Assembly: GCA_028819215.1 (NCBI GenBank)
Contig: JAPPMG010000005.1
Coordinates: 1-49,831, forward strand
Direction of reading: 5' to 3'
DNA from: Bryobacterales bacterium
Lineage (GTDB): Bacteria > Acidobacteriota > Terriglobia > Bryobacterales > UBA6623
Length of the DNA: 49,831 bases
Shown here: positions 9,548 to 18,273 of the stretch, piece by piece
Numbering within the stretch: the stretch's first letter is position 1
How the letters are laid out: each line of letters starts with the position of its first letter
Position numbers and translations under genes: made by a program
Notes under the pieces: model-generated
Told to the model about the DNA's origin: nothing
Database searches by the model: none
The model's input: only the letters and a program-made list of their open reading frames with translations

Positions 9548-12490
9548 TCAATCCACGTATAGGAACTCGTTCGAGCTGATCAACATATGCGCAAGGCTCT
9601 CGACGGATTTTGCGAGTGCTTCTTCGGTTGCCGCATTTGCGCGGACGTACAGCCTCTGCTGATTCTCCAGATGATCCCGAGCTAGCGCAATCTCTTCGCT
9701 ACTGGGTTCCCTTGCGAGGATTGCACCGTAGGCCGCGCGCGCCAGCCTCTCGAGATCAGTCGGGCGTCCGACTTGAAAGTCCATGACTCGCCGCGCAACC
9801 GCCGCCGCGTTTTCCATAACAAAGTCACTATTCATCATGGTCAGCGATTGCAGCGGAGTCGCCGACGGCGCGCGACGGGTGCAGGTGGTGTCGATATTCG
9901 GGAAGTCAAACGTTCCCATGAACGTCAACGACCATGTACGGCGGGCCGTCATGTAGACGCTACGACGGCGCGCGCCCTCCGCGACGGCAAGCTGAAGACC
10001 GTCAGGCTGGTGGTCCAATTCTACGGCCGGTCCTCCTAGAGAATCGTCAAGATTGCCGCCGACCGCGAGAATCGAGTCGCGCAGCGCCTCGGCTTCCAGC
10101 CTTCGCAACGGCATCCTCCAAAGCAACCGATTGTCGGGATCTTCGATTGCGGCCCGCTCACCAGCCGCATTGTCGGCGCGACTTGATGACTGCCGGTAAA
10201 CGGTCGAGAGCATGATCATCTTGTGCAGGCGCTTGACCCTCCAGCCGTGCTTGACGAAGTCAACGGCCAGCCAGTCGAGCAGTTCTGGATGGGAGGGTGG
10301 CGAGCCGTTAGAGCCAAAGTTGTCCGGCGTCGCGACGATGCCAGTTCCGAAGTGATGCTGCCAGATGCGGTTCACGATGACCCGGGAGGTGAGAGGATGC
10401 TTCGGATCGGTCAACCACTCGGCCAGCGCCAGACGGTACCCGGTCGTCTCCCCTGCCCGATTCAGAGAGGGCGTTGCGAGGCAAGGCTCCTCGGCACTGC
10501 ACAAGACCGAGAGAAAGCCCGGCTTGACGGCCGGCCCGGGAGACTCGACACTGCCGCGCTGGAGGAGCCTGACGGTAGGAAGCGACCGGCCGTCCCAGAG
10601 CGCTTGCACGCGCTCCAGTCCCGTCCGCTCGGCCTTCCATTCCGCAATGTCCCGACGAAGCTGCGACAAGCGCTCCTTGTGCCCCGGGGATGCCACGCCC
10701 ACGATCTCCTTGTCGCTGACCTCGACAATCGAGCCGAACTTCTTGACAAGGTCCTTCTGGGCCTCGCTGCGATCCTTCTCGATGGCAGCGAATGCGACTT
10801 GGAAGTCCTCGCGATCCGCGCTCGGCACTTCCTTGAGCTTGGCCTCGAATAGCGAGTCCCGGTACGGTGTGCTGATTTCCTCCAGCTCGTCTGTCAGATT
10901 CTTGACCTTTGCATCGACAGCTTCGTTGTGCGCATCGATCCGTTTCTTCTCCGCTGGCGAAACCGTGTAGAGCAAGCGTTTCTTGGGCTGGATCCAATCC
11001 GACGGGTTATAGGCCGCCGAGAACAGGGCCAAGAAGCGGTAGTAGTCCCGCTGGGGGATCGGATCGTATTTGTGGCTATGACAGCGGGCGCACGAGAGCG
11101 TCAGTCCGACCGCACTGCGGGACACCTTGTCGAGGAGTGCGAACAGGGTGTCGTAGCGGTCGGCAGGACGATCCGAGATGTCTTCGTCGGTTGCGTCGAG
11201 AACCGTTCGCAAGTAGCCGGTGGCGACCAGTGTTTCGAGCATCTCGGTCGAGAATTGCTCGGCGTTGCGCCAATCGTAGAGTTCGTCCCCGGCCAGCTGC
11301 TCCGTCAGAAAGCGATTCCAAGGCTTGTCTGCGTTGAATGAATCGATGACATAGTCCCTGTAACGCCAAATCCCCGGTGACAACGTCAGAGTCTCTGCTC
11401 GGTAGTCCTTTCCCTTTGTGTCGACGTACCCGGCTGCGTCAAGCCAGAAACGGCCCCAGCGCTGGCCGTAGCGGGGAGACTCAAGCAAGCGGTCAAGCAG
11501 TCTCTCGTACGCATCGGGTCGCTCGTCCGCAAGGAACTCTGCTGCCTGCTCGGGAGTGGGGGGCAGGCCCCAAAGATCGAAGTACGCTCGTCGCAGCAGG
11601 GTTTGTCGCGGCGCTGCCGAGGAGTACGTCAAGCCGTGCGATTCAAGCGCGGCGACCAGGAATGCATCGATGGGCGTGCGGATCGCGCTGGAAGCCTTGA
11701 CCCCCGGCGGGGCCGACGCGAGCGGCGCACGGAAGGCCCAGTACTGGCGGTCGGATGCGGTCACAGGAGATGCTTCCGCTTCGGTGAACTCCCGATCAAG
11801 CGGGTTGCCGAGATCTACGTAGTCGGCGAACTGGCCTTCGTCGATCCACTCTCGGATGAGTTCGATCTCGGCGTCGTTCAGAGGTTCGCTAGCTCCTTCA
11901 GGAGGCATCACCCCGTTCACCAATTGGCGGACCAGGATGCTCTTCTCCGAGAAGCCTTCCTGCACAACCGGGCCGTGCTTGCCGCCACGCAGGGTCGAGG
12001 CTAGGGTGCGGAGGTCCAGGTCGGATTGGGGGGAGCTTCCGCCGTGGCACGCAACGCAACGCTCGCTCAGCAGCGGTTGGATTTCCCGCTCGTATCGAGC
12101 GATTTGGAGTCGAGCCTGCTCGGGAAGATCGTCGCCCTGCTCCGAGTGGGCGCCTGTTTCGATCCAGCGCCGGATCGTCTCGACATCAGCCTCCGGGACC
12201 CGGCTCTTGAAAGCCTCCGGTGGCATCTTGCCTTGCGCGAGCTTCTGGTAGAGCAGGCTTTCTTCTGGAGAGCCTCGCTGGACTACCGGACCGTTGAATC
12301 CTCCCCGCAACACGGTTCGCGCCGTCCGCAGATCGACGCCTTGTTCCGGGGAGCTCTTGCCGTGACACGTCAGGCAATACGCCGAAAGGATTGGCTGGAC
12401 GTCCTGCTCGAAGATCGGGGCATCCCCGACCGCTGGCGCACCGCTCGCAACGACCGCGGCCGAGAGAACGACGAGCAGACGGGCATTCAT
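9548..12490 (-). CDS. PSCyt1-PSCyt1-DUF1549-DUF1553 cytochrome protein
   Basis: This 980-residue secreted protein has two N-terminal planctomycete-type cytochrome domains with hemes at C39-L-T-C-H43 and C145-V-A-C-H149, each followed by a characteristic LRTxxxxLRGG segment. A DUF1549 domain follows (WDLARYAD-type region replaced here by GRFWLDAAGYVD, and CARCHSHKYDP around residue 470), then a central coiled-coil-like helical part and a C-terminal DUF1553 domain with the VNRIWQHHFG motif. The family is almost always paired with a DUF1501 protein, as here: the DUF1501 gene lies upstream and its stop overlaps this ATG by four bases (ATGA at 12487-12490), so translation is coupled. The biochemical role of the pair is unproven; a part in extracellular degradation of complex organics is inferred from context. 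Confidence 0.9.
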   Translation of the reverse strand: MNARLLVVLSAAVVASGAPAVGDAPIFEQDVQPILSAYCLTCHGKSSPEQGVDLRTARTVLRGGFNGPVVQRGSPEESLLYQKLAQGKMPPEAFKSRVPEADVETIRRWIETGAHSEQGDDLPEQARLQIARYEREIQPLLSERCVACHGGSSPQSDLDLRTLASTLRGGKHGPVVQEGFSEKSILVRQLVNGVMPPEGASEPLNDAEIELIREWIDEGQFADYVDLGNPLDREFTEAEASPVTASDRQYWAFRAPLASAPPGVKASSAIRTPIDAFLVAALESHGLTYSSAAPRQTLLRRAYFDLWGLPPTPEQAAEFLADERPDAYERLLDRLLESPRYGQRWGRFWLDAAGYVDTKGKDYRAETLTLSPGIWRYRDYVIDSFNADKPWNRFLTEQLAGDELYDWRNAEQFSTEMLETLVATGYLRTVLDATDEDISDRPADRYDTLFALLDKVSRSAVGLTLSCARCHSHKYDPIPQRDYYRFLALFSAAYNPSDWIQPKKRLLYTVSPAEKKRIDAHNEAVDAKVKNLTDELEEISTPYRDSLFEAKLKEVPSADREDFQVAFAAIEKDRSEAQKDLVKKFGSIVEVSDKEIVGVASPGHKERLSQLRRDIAEWKAERTGLERVQALWDGRSLPTVRLLQRGSVESPGPAVKPGFLSVLCSAEEPCLATPSLNRAGETTGYRLALAEWLTDPKHPLTSRVIVNRIWQHHFGTGIVATPDNFGSNGSPPSHPELLDWLAVDFVKHGWRVKRLHKMIMLSTVYRQSSSRADNAAGERAAIEDPDNRLLWRMPLRRLEAEALRDSILAVGGNLDDSLGGPAVELDHQPDGLQLAVAEGARRRSVYMTARRTWSLTFMGTFDFPNIDTTCTRRAPSATPLQSLTMMNSDFVMENAAAVARRVMDFQVGRPTDLERLARAAYGAILAREPSSEEIALARDHLENQQRLYVRANAATEEALAKSVESLAHMLISSNEFLYVD

Positions 12491-13929
12491 GCCGCCTGAA
12501 CCTCGTTCTCCAGCAAGTCCCCGATGACTCGGGCCCCAGTTACCGTGACGTCGGCCGGAGTCTCTAGCCGTCCTGCGTACGGATAGGTCGTCTGGCGGTG
12601 GTCGAGGCCGAGCTGATGCAGGACCGTCGCGTGCATATCCGGGACGCTCACGCGATCAACGACGGCCCTGTAGCCGAAGTCGTCTGTCTGGCCATGAATC
12701 CAGCCAGGCTTGAAACCGCCGCCGGCGAACCAGATGGTGAACGCGTTGCGGTTGTGGTCCCGTCCATTGTCGCGCTGCGTCGTCGGCAAGCGGCCGAACT
12801 CGCCGGCCCACATCACGATCGTCTCATCGAGCAGGCCCCGTTGGTCCAGATCCTTTACGAGCGCGGCGGCCCCCTGGTCGGTTTCGGTCGTGATCTGCGA
12901 CATTCTCTCGTCGAGCTTGTCGTGATGATCCCAGGGCTGGCCCGGGCTGGTCGTGACCTGAACGAACCGCACACCGGCCTCGACCAGCCTCCTCGCCATC
13001 AGGCAACGCAGCCCGTACGGGCCGCGATGCTCATCGTCGACGCCATACAGCTTCTTGGTTGCCGGGGACTCGCTCTCAATGTCAAGGACATCCATCGCCT
13101 CGACCTGCATGCGGGCTGCCAGCTCGAAGTTCCTGATGCGAGACTCGAGTTCGGTCTCACCGGGCCGGGCATCCAAATGAAGCTGGTTGATCCGGGCCAA
13201 GTAGTCCAAGCCCTGCTGCTGCACGCCCGGCGGCATCGGTTCGGCCGGCCTGAGGTGGTGTACGGGCGAACCTTCCATGCTGAACTCAGTGCCCTGATAG
13301 AGAGCGGGCAAGAAACCATTGGCCCAGAGCTGCTTCGCCCCGATCGTGTATCCCTTCGGATCACGCAGAACCACGTATGCGGGCAGGTTTTGGTTTTCCG
13401 TGCCGAGCGCGTAGCTGATCCAAGCGCCCATTGCCGGCCGACCCGCAAAGATCTTGCAGGTCAGCAGCATGTTCAACCCCTCGGAGTGGTTGTTGTGCTC
13501 GGTGTGCATCGAGCGGATAAAGCAGAGCTTGTCAACGACTTCGGCATGATGCGGCAAGACTTCCGAAACGTCCATCCCGCACTCCCCGTACTTCCGAAAC
13601 TCGAATGGCGACGGCAGCAATGTGTTCTTGTTGCCAGGCTGGTGGATCTCAACTCCGTCCGGGTGGGGCTGTCCCGCATATTTCGCAAGCAAGGGTTTCG
13701 GATCGAACAGATCCATCTGGCTGGGACCGCCGTTCTGGACCAGCTGGATGACAGCTTTCGCCCGGGCTGGAAAGTGGCCCTCGCGGGCACTTAGGTCGTT
13801 GTAGACCGGCACCTGCGCGGCTTCGGAAGTGCGAGCCAGCAGGTGCGAGAGCACAATCTGGCCGAAGCCCAGCGAACTCATTCCAAGGAGTTCACGGCGC
13901 GTCGTTGGTAGCCCGGCCCCGTTCACCAT
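12487..13929 (-). CDS. DUF1501 family protein, Tat-exported, sulfatase-like fold
   Basis: The 480-residue protein starts with a Tat-type signal (TTRRELLGMSS, residues 9-19). The DUF1501 fold is related to alkaline phosphatase/sulfatase enzymes. Typical family segments are QNGGPSQMDLFDPKP near residue 65 and WAGEFGRLPTTQ near residue 365. The sulfatase catalytic C-x-P-x-R motif is absent, so hydrolase activity is not established. It is the first gene of a two-gene operon with the cytochrome/DUF1549/DUF1553 protein (ATGA overlap). A homologous pair in the same relative roles but opposite gene order lies at 30463-34616, so this cell has at least two paralogous modules. Confidence 0.9.
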   Translation of the reverse strand: MVNGAGLPTTRRELLGMSSLGFGQIVLSHLLARTSEAAQVPVYNDLSAREGHFPARAKAVIQLVQNGGPSQMDLFDPKPLLAKYAGQPHPDGVEIHQPGNKNTLLPSPFEFRKYGECGMDVSEVLPHHAEVVDKLCFIRSMHTEHNNHSEGLNMLLTCKIFAGRPAMGAWISYALGTENQNLPAYVVLRDPKGYTIGAKQLWANGFLPALYQGTEFSMEGSPVHHLRPAEPMPPGVQQQGLDYLARINQLHLDARPGETELESRIRNFELAARMQVEAMDVLDIESESPATKKLYGVDDEHRGPYGLRCLMARRLVEAGVRFVQVTTSPGQPWDHHDKLDERMSQITTETDQGAAALVKDLDQRGLLDETIVMWAGEFGRLPTTQRDNGRDHNRNAFTIWFAGGGFKPGWIHGQTDDFGYRAVVDRVSVPDMHATVLHQLGLDHRQTTYPYAGRLETPADVTVTGARVIGDLLENEVQAA

Positions 13930-14357
13930 CCGTCGTCCGATAGGTTAGGCCATATCGCGCGAGCGTGCAATCCATCCAGCTTGTCAGTCTTCGTCTCTCT
14001 CCGTCCGCGACGTCTGCTGCGAAGGAAACCCTGCGCGGGCAACGACAACGATGTCACTCGATGGACCGAGCCAAGGCACCGGAATCTCAATATGGCGAGG
14101 CACTACCGCACATCGAAGCCTTGGCGAGTCATCGAGGCCGAGCACGAGTCGAACGCGACACCTGTTCCGGGAGTTCACCTGATCCGATCGTGGTGAGACC
14201 CCTTGGGACATTGGTGACCCATTGGTGACCTCGGTAAACAGGGACACCCAGACACGTATGAAGAGGAACCTAGGGCACCATTGATTCGATGCAAGATTAC
14301 TGGAATGCGGAATCCAAACATATGCAAGTAGGATTCCAGTTGATCCATCATTGGACT
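13930..14357. other. Intergenic region upstream of vapB remnant operon
   Basis: About 430 bases between the DUF1501 start and vapB. I recognise no gene. A short direct repeat, ATTGGTGACC, occurs at 14210 and again about 11 bases later, just upstream of the antitoxin gene; it could be part of an operator for VapB but is short. Confidence 0.35.
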
Positions 14358-14561
14358 GTGAAAACCACCATTGATATTCCCGAGAACGAGCTTGCAGATG
14401 CAATCAAGTTCACTAAGGCAAAGACAAAACGCGAAGCCGTTGTCTGCGCCCTCAAAGATTTCAACCACCGCATGCGGATGACGGAACTCACACGGTACTC
14501 GGGCACGTGCGCCGACTTGATCTCGCCACAAGAACTCCAGGCCCTTCGCCGGAAACGGTAG
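14358..14561 (+). CDS. vapB: VapB-type antitoxin
   Basis: The 67-residue product begins KTTIDIPENELADAI and continues with a short ribbon-helix-helix DNA-binding region (TKREAVVCALKDF), typical of the VapB/DUF2191 antitoxins. The GTG at 14358 matches the family's usual start (MKTTIDI); an upstream in-frame ATG at 14289 would add 23 residues that do not look conserved. The antitoxin would bind its PIN-domain toxin and repress the operon. The toxin frame begins five bases downstream but carries two stop codons, so this antitoxin may now have no active partner. It has kept an open frame. Confidence 0.75.
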   Translation: MKTTIDIPENELADAIKFTKAKTKREAVVCALKDFNHRMRMTELTRYSGTCADLISPQELQALRRKR

Positions 14562-14565
14562 AACT

Positions 14566-14949
14566 GTGGTCCTCGTCGATACTTCCTCTTGGATTCACAT
14601 GCTTCGCCCAAGTGGCGATCAAGCCGTCCGCTCTCGGGTCGAGGCTGCGCTGACCTAGGGTCAGGCATGCTCGTGCGCACCAGTGCAACTTGAACTCTGG
14701 AACGGTGCGCGGGGCATCAAGGAACGAGCGGTCATAGGGAAGCTGGCCGAGACAGTCCCGGATCTCCCGATCGATTAAGCCGTTTGGGAGACTGCATATG
14801 ACTTGGCCCGTCGGGCTAGGGCGAAGGGTGTCACGGTTCCCGCAATCGACTTGATCATCGCCGCCTGTGCCGAGCGCCACGGTGCCACGCTCGAATCCTC
14901 GGATGCGGGTTGCGACCTCCTTACGGGCCGTCAGGTCCTGGGACCATAG
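14566..14949 (+). pseudogene. vapC: VapC PIN-domain toxin with two in-frame stop codons
   Basis: Reading from GTG at 14566 in one frame to the stop at 14947-14949 gives a complete VapC-like ribonuclease of 127 codons. Visible PIN features are VDTSSWI at the N-terminus with acidic D5, QLELWNGARG in the middle, VPAIDLIIAACA with the second conserved Asp, and a SSDAGCDLL tail. The frame is interrupted by TAG at 14656-14658 and TAA at 14776-14778, with no frameshift. Each stop is one base from a sense codon expected at that place, so point mutations explain them. The gene directly follows vapB. Its 3' end overlaps the convergent isoaspartyl methyltransferase gene by about 29 bases. Loss of toxin activity is inferred. 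Confidence 0.85.
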
Positions 14950-15649
14950 GCACGAACCGGACGGGCAGCTGGTCCCGCTGCCGGACATTCCCCCTTGCGT
15001 CCTTCGTGACCAAGACGATCTTCTGCGAATCGGGATCCCCTCCTACTGGCGCCACGAGGCGACCTTGTGTTGCGAGTTGGTCAACGAGGGCTTGGGGAAG
15101 CTCGGGCGGGGCGGCCGTGACGATGATGCGGTCGTAAGGGGAGTGCTCGGGCCAGCCGCGGTACCCATCTCCCGTGAGAAGGCTGACATTGCCGTAGCCC
15201 AGATCCCGAAGGGTCTGCGAGGCTCGCTCGGCGAGCTCAGGAACGATCTCGATGCTGTAGACGTGGTCACACAGGTTCGCGAGAACAGCTGTCTGGTAAC
15301 CGGATCCTGTTCCGATCTCCAGGACTCGGTGGTCGCCGTCAAGCTCCAAGAGCTCCGTCATGTAGGCCACGATATAGGGCTGCGAGATGGTTTGGTCGAA
15401 ACCGATCGGCAACGGGGTATCGGAAGTGGCGTAGTTGCGGACCGACACCGGCACGAATCGCTCCCTCCGGACTTTGCGCATCGCCTCGAGCACCCGGGGG
15501 TCCCGAACTCCGCGGGCCTCAATCTGCTGACGAACCATTCGCACGCGCCTGCTATTCCAGCCCTCCCGCTGCGACTGCGCCGGGCAGGCAACGACTGCGA
15601 GAGCGATCGCTACTGCCAGGGTGCAGCTGAATAGGGTTCGCCCCCTCAT
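14921..15649 (-). CDS. pcm: Secreted protein-L-isoaspartate O-methyltransferase
   Basis: The 242-residue protein (ATG 15649; an ATG-type extension to 15670 is less likely) has a hydrophobic signal with a possible lipobox VVAC at residues 19-22, then the PCMT domain. Recognisable parts are ARGVRDPRVLEAM (46-58), DQTISQPYIVAYM (85-97) and the AdoMet-binding motif EIGTGSGYQT (111-120). The enzyme methylates isoaspartyl residues in damaged proteins to start their repair. The export signal is notable, since AdoMet is cytoplasmic; related exported PCMTs exist in Gram-negative bacteria, but how they would obtain cofactor is unclear. It stands alone, convergent with the broken vapC. Confidence 0.85.
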   Translation of the reverse strand: MRGRTLFSCTLAVAIALAVVACPAQSQREGWNSRRVRMVRQQIEARGVRDPRVLEAMRKVRRERFVPVSVRNYATSDTPLPIGFDQTISQPYIVAYMTELLELDGDHRVLEIGTGSGYQTAVLANLCDHVYSIEIVPELAERASQTLRDLGYGNVSLLTGDGYRGWPEHSPYDRIIVTAAPPELPQALVDQLATQGRLVAPVGGDPDSQKIVLVTKDARGNVRQRDQLPVRFVPMVPGPDGP

Positions 15650-15849
15650 TGACAGCGCTGATGGTACCAATCGTCGCGAATTCTAGGTGTGAACCGAGCG
15701 GCCCAACGCGGTAGTGGAGGCTCGAAGAAGATAGGGCTGAAAGACGCCAACGCAGATTCGAAGGGACCTAGGTAGTCTCAATCGAAGGATCTGATCGATC
15801 GGACCGACCACCAACGACACTCCAGAAATCGACTCTCGGCCCGGGAACC

Positions 15850-16065
15850 CTATCGAGTCCTGGCGCGCATCCAGAAATAGAGCTGTACGCCGAGCCCGAC
15901 GACGAGGACGCCGGCACCCGAGGTTGCGGGATTCTCCCGGCCAGCCAGACGCCAAGCGCTGCCCACGGACTGGGTGCCAGCCGGGTCACTACGGCCGGCA
16001 CGACAAATTTCCCGCCGCCAATCACGTTCGACACGATGATAGCTGCGCCATCCAGGGAGGTCAGC
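15850..16065 (-). pseudogene. Remnant of an APC-family amino acid permease
   Basis: On the minus strand one frame reads TSLDGAAIIVSNVIGGGKF and then VPSPWAALGVWLAG-like residues (LAPSPWAALGVWLAG), the first transmembrane segments of amino acid/polyamine permeases. It then switches frame into AGVLVVGLGVQLYFWMRA, which looks like the last membrane helix and tail, ending at the stop at 15850. About 350 residues that should lie between are missing, so this is an internally deleted relic. The boundaries are approximate. Family assignment rests on the N-terminal helix pattern. Confidence 0.55.
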
Positions 16066-16128
16066 GAACGAAACTGCCCGGCGGTGGCCGGTCACCGAGT
16101 CGAACCCGAGTAGCCGACTGACGCGCCC

Positions 16129-17304
16129 CTAACGGTCCTCGACCTTGTATTTCTTCACCATTTCCGGGTCGGGGTCAATTCCCAGCCCGGGCTTCTGGGG
16201 CATGGTGATGTAGCCGTCTTCGACGGGATAGAGGGGCAGAGCCGGATTGTAGCGGCTCTGAACGCCCGGATAGGTTTCCATGATCAAGGCGTTCGGCGTT
16301 GAAGCCAGAAGATGCGATGCCATGTGAGGAGAGCCGTGAGGGGAGACCGGAATGTGATAGGCAGATGCCAGAGCGGAGATCTTCCGGTGCTCGGTGATCC
16401 CGCCCGCCTTCACCGTATCCAAGTTCAAGATGTCGCACGAACGATGCTCGATCAGATCCCGCGTTCCCCACCGCGTGTACTCGTTTTCCCCGGCAACGAT
16501 GGGAATGTCCAGAGCGTGCTTGACTTCAGCGCATCCCTGAAAGTCGTCGGCAACAACCGGCTCCTCGAACCAGAACGGCTCGTACTGTTCGACCATCCTT
16601 CCGAAGCGGATCGCCTCATAGGGCGCCCACCGATTGTTCGCATCCAGCAGTAAGTCGACGTCGGGCCCGATCGCGTGCCGAACCGCCCGGACGCGCTCCT
16701 CGTCAACCCGCATCGGCTCGCCGCCGACCTTCATCTTGACAGCCCGAAAGCCCTCTTCGACGTACCCCTCCATCTCGGCGACGAGATCCGCCGTTGTCTT
16801 GTCGTCCCGGTAGTAGCCTCCAGCCGCGTAGACTCTCAGCCTGTCCGCATGCGCCCCGAGCACCTGGTACACAGGCATGCCAAGCGCCTTGCCGATGATG
16901 TCCCATACCGCGATGTCAACCGATCCCATCGCCTCGATATAGGCGCCCTTGGCGACAGGCTTGCGGTTGCCACGATACATCCGGTCCCAGATGCGCTCGA
17001 CGTAGAAGGGATTCTCGCCCTTGACGCGATGGAACAGTCCTTCGATCAGGCCGCTGGACTTTGGCAAGCTCCGACCGACGAGGCCGCCGTCGGTGTACAA
17101 CTCCAGCTGGGTCATCCCAGCCCGCCCTCCGCCGCTGCGGATTGTCGCATTGCGCTTGACAGGCATCCTCTCGGGGTACCGGAGGCGCAAGAACCCGAAC
17201 CCGGTGATTCGAATCTCCGGCGGATTTGCGATTACCGGAGCGCTCGCAGTTGCCGCGATGGCAGATCCCAGGAAGGCGCGCCGCGAGAACGTTTGCGGGG
17301 GCAT
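16129..17304 (-). CDS. Tat-exported mandelate racemase/muconate lactonizing family protein
   Basis: The 391-residue protein has a Tat signal (FSRRAFLGSA, residues 5-14) and an enolase-superfamily capping domain and barrel. Active-site residues are visible: K190-x-K192 (KMKVGG), metal ligands D221 (LDANNRW), E247/E248 (FEEP) and E273 (GENEY), and a histidine at 323 (SPHGS). These enzymes abstract a proton next to a carboxylate and catalyse racemisation or sugar-acid dehydration. The KxK/His arrangement is compatible with an acid-sugar dehydratase, but the substrate cannot be named. Export by Tat again points to periplasmic sugar-acid chemistry, consistent with the other Tat proteins to the left. 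The gene stands alone beside the accessory region. Confidence 0.87.
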   Translation of the reverse strand: MPPQTFSRRAFLGSAIAATASAPVIANPPEIRITGFGFLRLRYPERMPVKRNATIRSGGGRAGMTQLELYTDGGLVGRSLPKSSGLIEGLFHRVKGENPFYVERIWDRMYRGNRKPVAKGAYIEAMGSVDIAVWDIIGKALGMPVYQVLGAHADRLRVYAAGGYYRDDKTTADLVAEMEGYVEEGFRAVKMKVGGEPMRVDEERVRAVRHAIGPDVDLLLDANNRWAPYEAIRFGRMVEQYEPFWFEEPVVADDFQGCAEVKHALDIPIVAGENEYTRWGTRDLIEHRSCDILNLDTVKAGGITEHRKISALASAYHIPVSPHGSPHMASHLLASTPNALIMETYPGVQSRYNPALPLYPVEDGYITMPQKPGLGIDPDPEMVKKYKVEDR

Positions 17305-17419
17305 GACTGGACCAGTATAGTGGCCCGATCTGGCGCAGCGTGGCTTCCAAGAACCGCTGCCCGGACCCTCCCGATTCGAATGCGGATGTGGCGATCAGAG
17401 GCCATACAAGCCGTTCGGG

Positions 17420-17608
17420 CTCGCCGAAGACGGTCGCCGGCTCGTGCAGGGCCGACTGGTAGGTCGGCCCGTTCGGGAACTGCACCTTGTTCGGCATGCC
17501 GATGAGGTCGCGGCCCAGGTCGTAGTAGACCCGGTCCTAGAGGACGTTCCCGATCGCAGCGCCGGACTCCTTCAGGACCTTCTCCGCGGCCTCGATCGAG
17601 TCCCAGGC
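17420..17608 (-). pseudogene. ArdC-like antirestriction/zincin protein fragment
   Basis: The minus strand reads AWDSIEAAEKVLKESGAA, then a TAG at 17537-17539, then DRVYYDLGRDLIGMPNK, QFPNGPTYQSALHEP and GEPERL. This is the pattern of ArdC-like proteins, where the segment normally runs through a HELxHxTG zinc site. Here the zinc motif is degenerate (HEPATVFG) and the fragment lacks both ends. At its 5' side it abuts an integrase fragment on the other strand, at about 17605-17612. ArdC proteins protect incoming plasmid DNA, so this marks former mobile DNA. Assignment is by motif memory only. Confidence 0.5.
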
Positions 17609-17850
17609 GGGCCCTATCCGATTCCACACTGAGGAAGCTGCTGCGGGAACTCGGCGTTCAAGCAGTCCCCCACGGATTCCGTTCGAGTTTTCGGGACTGG
17701 GCCGCCGAGTGCACGGATGCCCCGCACGCTGTCATGGAGGCGGCATTGGCTCATGTCGTCAAGAACAAGGCAGAAGCAGCCTATGCGCGCTCCGACCTCT
17801 TCGAACGGCGGCGTGCCCTGATGAGCGATTGGGCCAGCTACCTTGCCTGA
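17605..17850 (+). pseudogene. Tyrosine integrase C-terminal fragment (copy 1)
   Basis: An open frame without its own start reads RALSDSTLRKLLRELGV, VPHGFRSSFRDW, AHVVKNKAEAAYARSD and ends in a TGA after ASYLA. It covers the last third of a P4-type tyrosine recombinase, with the H-x-x-R motif, the second His and the tyrosine (AAYARSD) kept. It matches the C-terminus of the intact integrase at 18274-19446 closely in pattern. It begins abruptly at the junction with the ArdC-like remnant, so it is a rearranged relic of an earlier integration next to the present element. Confidence 0.85.
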
Positions 17851-17969
17851 GCGGTGGCGAGAAAAGGTGAGTGAACTCGTCGCCGTAGCTTGAGGCGAGC
17901 CCCGGACGCATGCCAGAGGCAGAGGCGGATCCGGGGCATACGCTAATACCATTGCAAGAGACATTGATC

Positions 17970-18074
17970 ATGTCAAATGACCAAGCCAGCAGAGAAGAGC
18001 TGGAGTCATTGAAGCGCTGTCTGTCGGCGGACCGTATGGGCAAATACCTCCGTGCAACCCAAGGGAACCTATGA
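17970..18074 (+). pseudogene. Truncated N-terminus of an Abi-like protein
   Basis: A 34-codon frame from ATG 17970 reads REELESLKRCLSADRMGKYL and RATQGNL, then a stop. The pattern L-S-x-x-R-x-x-x-Y-L-x-A-x-x-G-[DN] is how many Abi-family (Abi_2-like, abortive infection) proteins begin, usually followed by an LYxWN segment, which is missing here. The truncation lies about 30 bases before the 14-bp att-like repeat at 18106. This suggests the gene was cut when the element or an earlier one inserted. It is short, so the assignment is tentative. Confidence 0.4.
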
Positions 18075-18105
18075 ATATTTTGATATCAACAACTTGCGAA
18101 ACAAA

Positions 18106-18119
18106 TGGCGGAGAGGGAG
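18106..18119 (+). other. Distal attachment-site repeat of the tRNA-Ser island
   Basis: The 14 bases TGGCGGAGAGGGAG are identical, in the same orientation, to 27993-28006, which is the 3' end of the tRNA-Ser(GCU) gene including its encoded CCA. The copy lies 154 bases upstream of the intact integrase start. Direct repeats of a tRNA 3' end next to an integrase are the usual mark of site-specific insertion. Bases outside the 14 do not match, so the core seems to be about 14 bp. Confidence 0.75.
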
Positions 18120-18273
18120 TCCGCCAACCCACAGAATCACGAAATTCCCGTAAGTCTCATAAAGATCGCTATTTCAATGATTTACATTCACACCTAGCCC
18201 CTAGTGTTCCTCTGCAGCACCCCGGATTCCCCGTTTTCGTGTGGGACAGTTTGGTGTATAGTTAGGGCTGAAT

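Noticed and set aside
12598..13794. 398-codon plus-strand open frame
   Set aside because: Antisense of the other DUF1501 gene; no signal or motif of its own.
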